The notes under the pieces are model-generated. The model was not told where the DNA came from, ran no database searches, and saw nothing but the letters and a program-made list of their open reading frames with translations. Positions 28,856 through 32,369 of a DNA stretch of 32,369 bases are shown here, one piece after another. Numbering within the stretch: position 1 is the first letter of the stretch; each line of letters starts with the position of its first letter. Source of the stretch: Granulicella sp. (GTDB lineage: Bacteria > Acidobacteriota > Terriglobia > Terriglobales > Acidobacteriaceae); contig JANYER010000272.1 in NCBI GenBank assembly GCA_025359825.1, positions 1-32,369 of the forward strand, read 5' to 3'. A program made the translations under genes and the position numbers.

Positions 28856-28907
28856 GTGGGCGATAATTGAATCTCCAGTGCGCAGGCACTGTGAACGAAA
28901 GGTAAGG

Positions 28908-30023
28908 ATGAAACACGGAATCTTGGTGACGGGTGGTGCTGGGTTTATTGGGTCGAACTTTGTGCTGGATTGGCTGGGTGCTGGATTGGGGCCGGTGGTG
29001 AATCTGGATGCCCTGACCTATGCTGGCAATCTGGAGAACCTGGCTTCGATGGAAGGCAATCCGGGACATACGTTTGTTCGTGGAGACATCGGCGACCTAG
29101 CCCTGGTACAGGGTTTGCTGGAGAAGCACCGGCCGTCGGCGATAGTGCACTTTGCGGCGGAGAGTCACGTTGACCGGTCGATTGTGGGGCCTGAGACTTT
29201 TCTGCGGACAAACATCGATGGCACGTTTACGATGTTGCAGGCGGCGCGCAAATACTACGACGGGTTGGAGGGAGCAGAGCGGGAGCGGTTCCGCTTTCTG
29301 CATGTCTCTACCGATGAGGTGTACGGGACGTTGTCTCCGACGGACCCGGCGTTCCACGAGGAGACACCCTATGCGCCGAACTCGCCATACGCTGCTTCGA
29401 AGGCTGCGAGCGACCACCTGGTCCGCGCTTGGCTGCATACCTATGGGCTGCCGACGATCATTACCAACTGCTCGAACAACTATGGTCCGTACCAGTTTCC
29501 AGAGAAGCTGATTCCGCTGATGATTGCGAATGCGCTGGCAGGCAAGGCGCTGCCGGTGTACGGTGACGGCCAACAGGTTCGCGACTGGTTGTACGTCGGC
29601 GACCATGCCAGTGCGTTGCGGGTAGTGCTGGCGAACGGACGCGTGGGCGAGACCTACAACGTCGGTGGAGGAAACCAGCGCACTAATCTTGAGGTGGTCA
29701 CGACGCTATGTGCTTTGCTCGATGAGCTGGTGCCGGAGTCGAAGTTCAAGCCGCACTTCCAACAGGTGAAGTACGTTACGGACCGTCCGGGACACGATCG
29801 CCGCTACGCGATCGATGCACGCAAGCTCGAAGGCGAGCTGAAGTGGAGCGCGCAGGAGAGCTTCGAGACCGGGCTGCGGAAGACGGTGCAATGGTATCTC
29901 TCCAATGCCGAATGGGTGTCGAATGTAACTAGCGGCGCGTACCAGCAGTGGGTGACGAAGAATTATGGAGATCGCACGGCTGTCGCAGGGACAGCAGCGG
30001 CTGGCACAGAGGGGGCACGATGA
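28908..30023 (+). CDS. rmlB: dTDP-glucose 4,6-dehydratase
   Basis: [117 protein letters not shown] opens at 28878; ATG 28908 preferred. Confidence 0.94.
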   Translation: MKHGILVTGGAGFIGSNFVLDWLGAGLGPVVNLDALTYAGNLENLASMEGNPGHTFVRGDIGDLALVQGLLEKHRPSAIVHFAAESHVDRSIVGPETFLRTNIDGTFTMLQAARKYYDGLEGAERERFRFLHVSTDEVYGTLSPTDPAFHEETPYAPNSPYAASKAASDHLVRAWLHTYGLPTIITNCSNNYGPYQFPEKLIPLMIANALAGKALPVYGDGQQVRDWLYVGDHASALRVVLANGRVGETYNVGGGNQRTNLEVVTTLCALLDELVPESKFKPHFQQVKYVTDRPGHDRRYAIDARKLEGELKWSAQESFETGLRKTVQWYLSNAEWVSNVTSGAYQQWVTKNYGDRTAVAGTAAAGTEGAR

Positions 30024-30895
30024 AGGGAATTATTCTGGCTGGCGGATCGGGGACGCGTCTGCATCCGGTGACGCAGGCGGTGAGCAAGCAATTGCTGCCG
30101 GTGTATGACAAGCCGATGATCTATTATCCGCTGTCGGTGCTGATGCTGGCTGGGATTCGCGAGGTGTTGATCATCTCGACGCCGGAGGACACGCCGCGGT
30201 TCGAACAGCTCCTGGGCGACGGCACGAAGTGGGGCCTGTCGTTGATTTATGCGGTGCAGCCTTCGCCGGATGGGCTGGCGCAGGCTTTCATCATTGGAAA
30301 AGAGTTTCTTGCTGGTGAAGGGTGCTGCTTGGTGTTGGGCGACAACATCTTCTACGGACATGACTTTGCCAAGACGCTACGAACTGCGGCTGCAGGCGGT
30401 GACGGTGCGACGGTATTTGCGTATCCAGTGCTGGACCCAGAGCGCTACGGTGTGGTGGAGTTTGATGCAGACCGGAAGGCGATCTCAATTGAAGAGAAGC
30501 CGTTGAAGCCGAAGTCGCGCTATGCGGTGACAGGTGTCTATTTTTACGATGCGCAGGTGGTCTCTATCGCAGAGGGTTTAAAGCCCTCACCCCGTGGTGA
30601 GCTCGAGATTACGGATGTAAACAAGTGGTATCTGGAGCGTGGGCAACTGCGCACGGAGCTACTCGGCCGGGGAATTGCCTGGCTGGATACGGGCACGCAT
30701 GACTCGTTGCTGGAGGCGTCGATGTTCATCCAGACGATTGAGAAGCGGCAGGGGCTGAAAGTGGCGTGTCCGGAAGAGATTGCGTATCGGCTGGGATACA
30801 TCACCAGCGACGAGCTGAAGGCGCTGGCAGGCAAGATCGCGAAGAGTACTTATGGTCAGTACCTGCTGCGAGTTCTGGAAGAGACGGTCTACTAG
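30020..30895 (+). CDS. rmlA: Glucose-1-phosphate thymidylyltransferase
   Basis: [121 protein letters not shown] overlaps the rmlB stop (ATGA). Confidence 0.95.
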   Translation: MKGIILAGGSGTRLHPVTQAVSKQLLPVYDKPMIYYPLSVLMLAGIREVLIISTPEDTPRFEQLLGDGTKWGLSLIYAVQPSPDGLAQAFIIGKEFLAGEGCCLVLGDNIFYGHDFAKTLRTAAAGGDGATVFAYPVLDPERYGVVEFDADRKAISIEEKPLKPKSRYAVTGVYFYDAQVVSIAEGLKPSPRGELEITDVNKWYLERGQLRTELLGRGIAWLDTGTHDSLLEASMFIQTIEKRQGLKVACPEEIAYRLGYITSDELKALAGKIAKSTYGQYLLRVLEETVY

Positions 30896-31827
30896 TGAGC
30901 AGTGTCGTGACGGCTCGTGGAATCTTGTTGACTGGCAGCTCCGGTCAGGTAGGGGGTGAGTTACTGCGCACACTGCAGCCGTTGGGTGCGGTCACGGCTC
31001 CGGTGCGAGGGCAGGTTGACCTGGCAGATGTGGCTGGCGATTTTCGTTTGTTGCGAGAAACTATTCGGCAGGTTAGGCCACGATGGATTGTGAATCCGGC
31101 GGCATATACGGCGGTGGACAAGGCAGAGAGCGAGCCGGAGCTGGCCTATGCGGTGAATCGAGATGCAGTGCGGGTGATGGGTGAGGAGGCGCAGAAGATC
31201 GGCGCTGTGGTGCTCCACTTTTCTACGGACTACGTGTTCGATGGAACTGGCGCCAAGGCCTATGTGGAAAGCGACGCCACCGGGCCGGTGAGTGTGTATG
31301 GCGCAAGCAAGCTGGCGGGGGAACTAGCGCTGGTAGAGAGCGGCGCAGCGCATGCGATCTTTCGGACGAGCTGGGTGTACGGCGGGACGGGGAAGAACTT
31401 TCTGCTGACGATTTTGCGGCTGGCGCGAGAGAAAGAGAGTCTCAAAGTTGTGGCGGATCAGTATGGTGCTCCCACCTGGAGCCATGACCTGGCCGCGATG
31501 ACCGCAGCGGTGATGCAACGGTGCGAGACGGAGTCGGCAGACTCGTCACTGGAAGAAGCGATGCAAGGGTTTGGCGGTTTGTACCATGCGGCTGGCGCGG
31601 GAGAGACGACGTGGTTTGGATTCGCGGCGAAGGCCGTACGGCAGGTGCGCGAGCGTGAGCCGGAGTCGAAGTTGGCGGAGATCGCTGCGATTCCAACTTC
31701 GGAGTATCCCACGCCCGCGCGGCGGCCGGAGAACTCGCGCCTGAACTGCGATAGGCTGGAGAAACAGTTTGGGTGGAGGATGATGGATTGGCAGGAGTCG
31801 CTGCGGAGGGTATTGTCGGAGCTGTGA
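30895..31827 (+). CDS. rmlD: dTDP-4-dehydrorhamnose reductase
   Basis: GILLTGSSGQVGGELLRTL, WIVNPAAYTAVDKAESEPELAYAVN, VVLHFSTDYVFDGTGAKAYVESDATGPVSVYGASKLAGE, FRTSWVYGGTGKNFLLTILRLARE. GTG start overlaps the rmlA TAG by 1 nt. Confidence 0.92.
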   Translation: MSSVVTARGILLTGSSGQVGGELLRTLQPLGAVTAPVRGQVDLADVAGDFRLLRETIRQVRPRWIVNPAAYTAVDKAESEPELAYAVNRDAVRVMGEEAQKIGAVVLHFSTDYVFDGTGAKAYVESDATGPVSVYGASKLAGELALVESGAAHAIFRTSWVYGGTGKNFLLTILRLAREKESLKVVADQYGAPTWSHDLAAMTAAVMQRCETESADSSLEEAMQGFGGLYHAAGAGETTWFGFAAKAVRQVREREPESKLAEIAAIPTSEYPTPARRPENSRLNCDRLEKQFGWRMMDWQESLRRVLSEL

Positions 31828-32267
31828 GTACGCGACGGTTTGACCATATCGGGGTAGTCGTAGGGGAGCTGGCAACCGGGCGGGAGTTGCTACAGGCGAT
31901 GTTGGATGTGTCGTACTGGACCGAGGTCTTTGAGGACGCCGACATTGGGGTGCTGGTACAATTTGGCCGCAGCGAGACCGGGCCTTGCTATGAGCTGATC
32001 GCTCCGTTTGGCGAGGCAAGCCCTATCGCAGGGTCGTTGCGGGGGGGACGTAATGTTCTGAACCATGTTGCGTATCTGGTTGCAGATCTGGATGCGGAAG
32101 GTGCCCGAATGCTGGAGCAGGGCTGCATTGCCACGGGTGCGGCGCAGCCGGCGGTGGCCTATGGCCGACGGCGGGTACAGTTCTGGATGTCGCCGCTGCG
32201 TTTTATGGTGGAGTTGATCGAGGCGCCAGAGCATGAGCATGTCTACATCACGTTCGGAGAGGCATAA
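31824..32267 (+). CDS. VOC/glyoxalase-fold protein (methylmalonyl-CoA-epimerase-like)
   Basis: FDHIGVVVGEL, YELIAPFGEASPI, LNHVAYLVADLDA, FMVELIEAP: His/Glu/His/Glu metal-ligand pattern of VOC proteins. GTG start at 31824 overlaps the rmlD TGA (GTGA). Confidence 0.8.
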   Translation: MSTRRFDHIGVVVGELATGRELLQAMLDVSYWTEVFEDADIGVLVQFGRSETGPCYELIAPFGEASPIAGSLRGGRNVLNHVAYLVADLDAEGARMLEQGCIATGAAQPAVAYGRRRVQFWMSPLRFMVELIEAPEHEHVYITFGEA

Positions 32268-32270
32268 GCC

Positions 32271-32369
32271 ATGTCGGTCGAGTTACATTGGTTGCCAGAG
32301 AACGAAGCGTGGCGGGAAGAGCTCGCGAGCCTGAATCGTGCAAGCGGAGATGGTTGGGCTGCGTTGCAG
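32271..32369 (+). CDS. N-terminal fragment of a CDS running off the window, possibly FkbH-like / HAD-IIIC
   Basis: ATG 3 nt after the VOC stop; reads MSVELHWLPENEAWREELASLNRASGDGWAALQ without a stop. The LHWLP..xxWREELxxL start resembles FkbH-like N-termini, but only 33 residues are visible. Confidence 0.45.
   Translation, partial: MSVELHWLPENEAWREELASLNRASGDGWAALQ

Noticed and set aside
1-32369. Search for CRISPR arrays, transposases, integrases, tRNA and rRNA genes
   Set aside because: No regular repeat-spacer pattern, transposase/integrase motif or RNA gene sequence was recognised by eye; a tool-based scan was not possible.

Overview
The 32.4 kb window looks like a dense, moderately GC-rich Gram-negative chromosomal region, Acidobacteria-like by general impression (not verified). 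It holds no mobile elements, CRISPR array, rRNA or tRNA that I could recognise. It falls into four blocks. (1) 147-4748: diheme cytochrome c, soluble PQQ-type quinoprotein, secreted ThuA-domain protein and sugar-phosphate isomerase/epimerase-like TIM barrel, a candidate periplasmic sugar-oxidation operon. It is followed by xylB-xylA (5121-7997). (2) 8217-16916: an osmoprotection-like block. treS, a glucosylglycerate-synthase-like GT with degraded motifs and a TM-helix/MscS-like membrane protein lie on the minus strand, divergent from treY-treZ on the plus strand. (3) 16913-23188 (minus): an ABC exporter followed by a 1459-aa GT84 + glycoamylase-like (GH189-type) cyclic-glucan-synthase-like protein that lacks the usual C-terminal GH94 phosphorylase half. 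(4) 23667-end (plus): a polysaccharide export/assembly cluster with multi-SLBB exporter, Wzz-like protein, O-antigen ligase/polymerase-like protein and rmlB-rmlA-rmlD without an adjacent rmlC. A VOC-fold protein and the start of a possible FkbH-like protein follow. The best candidates for something undescribed are the truncated glucan synthase with its adjacent exporter beside the trehalose genes, the quinoprotein/ThuA operon, and the rmlBAD-VOC-FkbH-like tail. All family calls come from reading motifs by eye; no searches were run.
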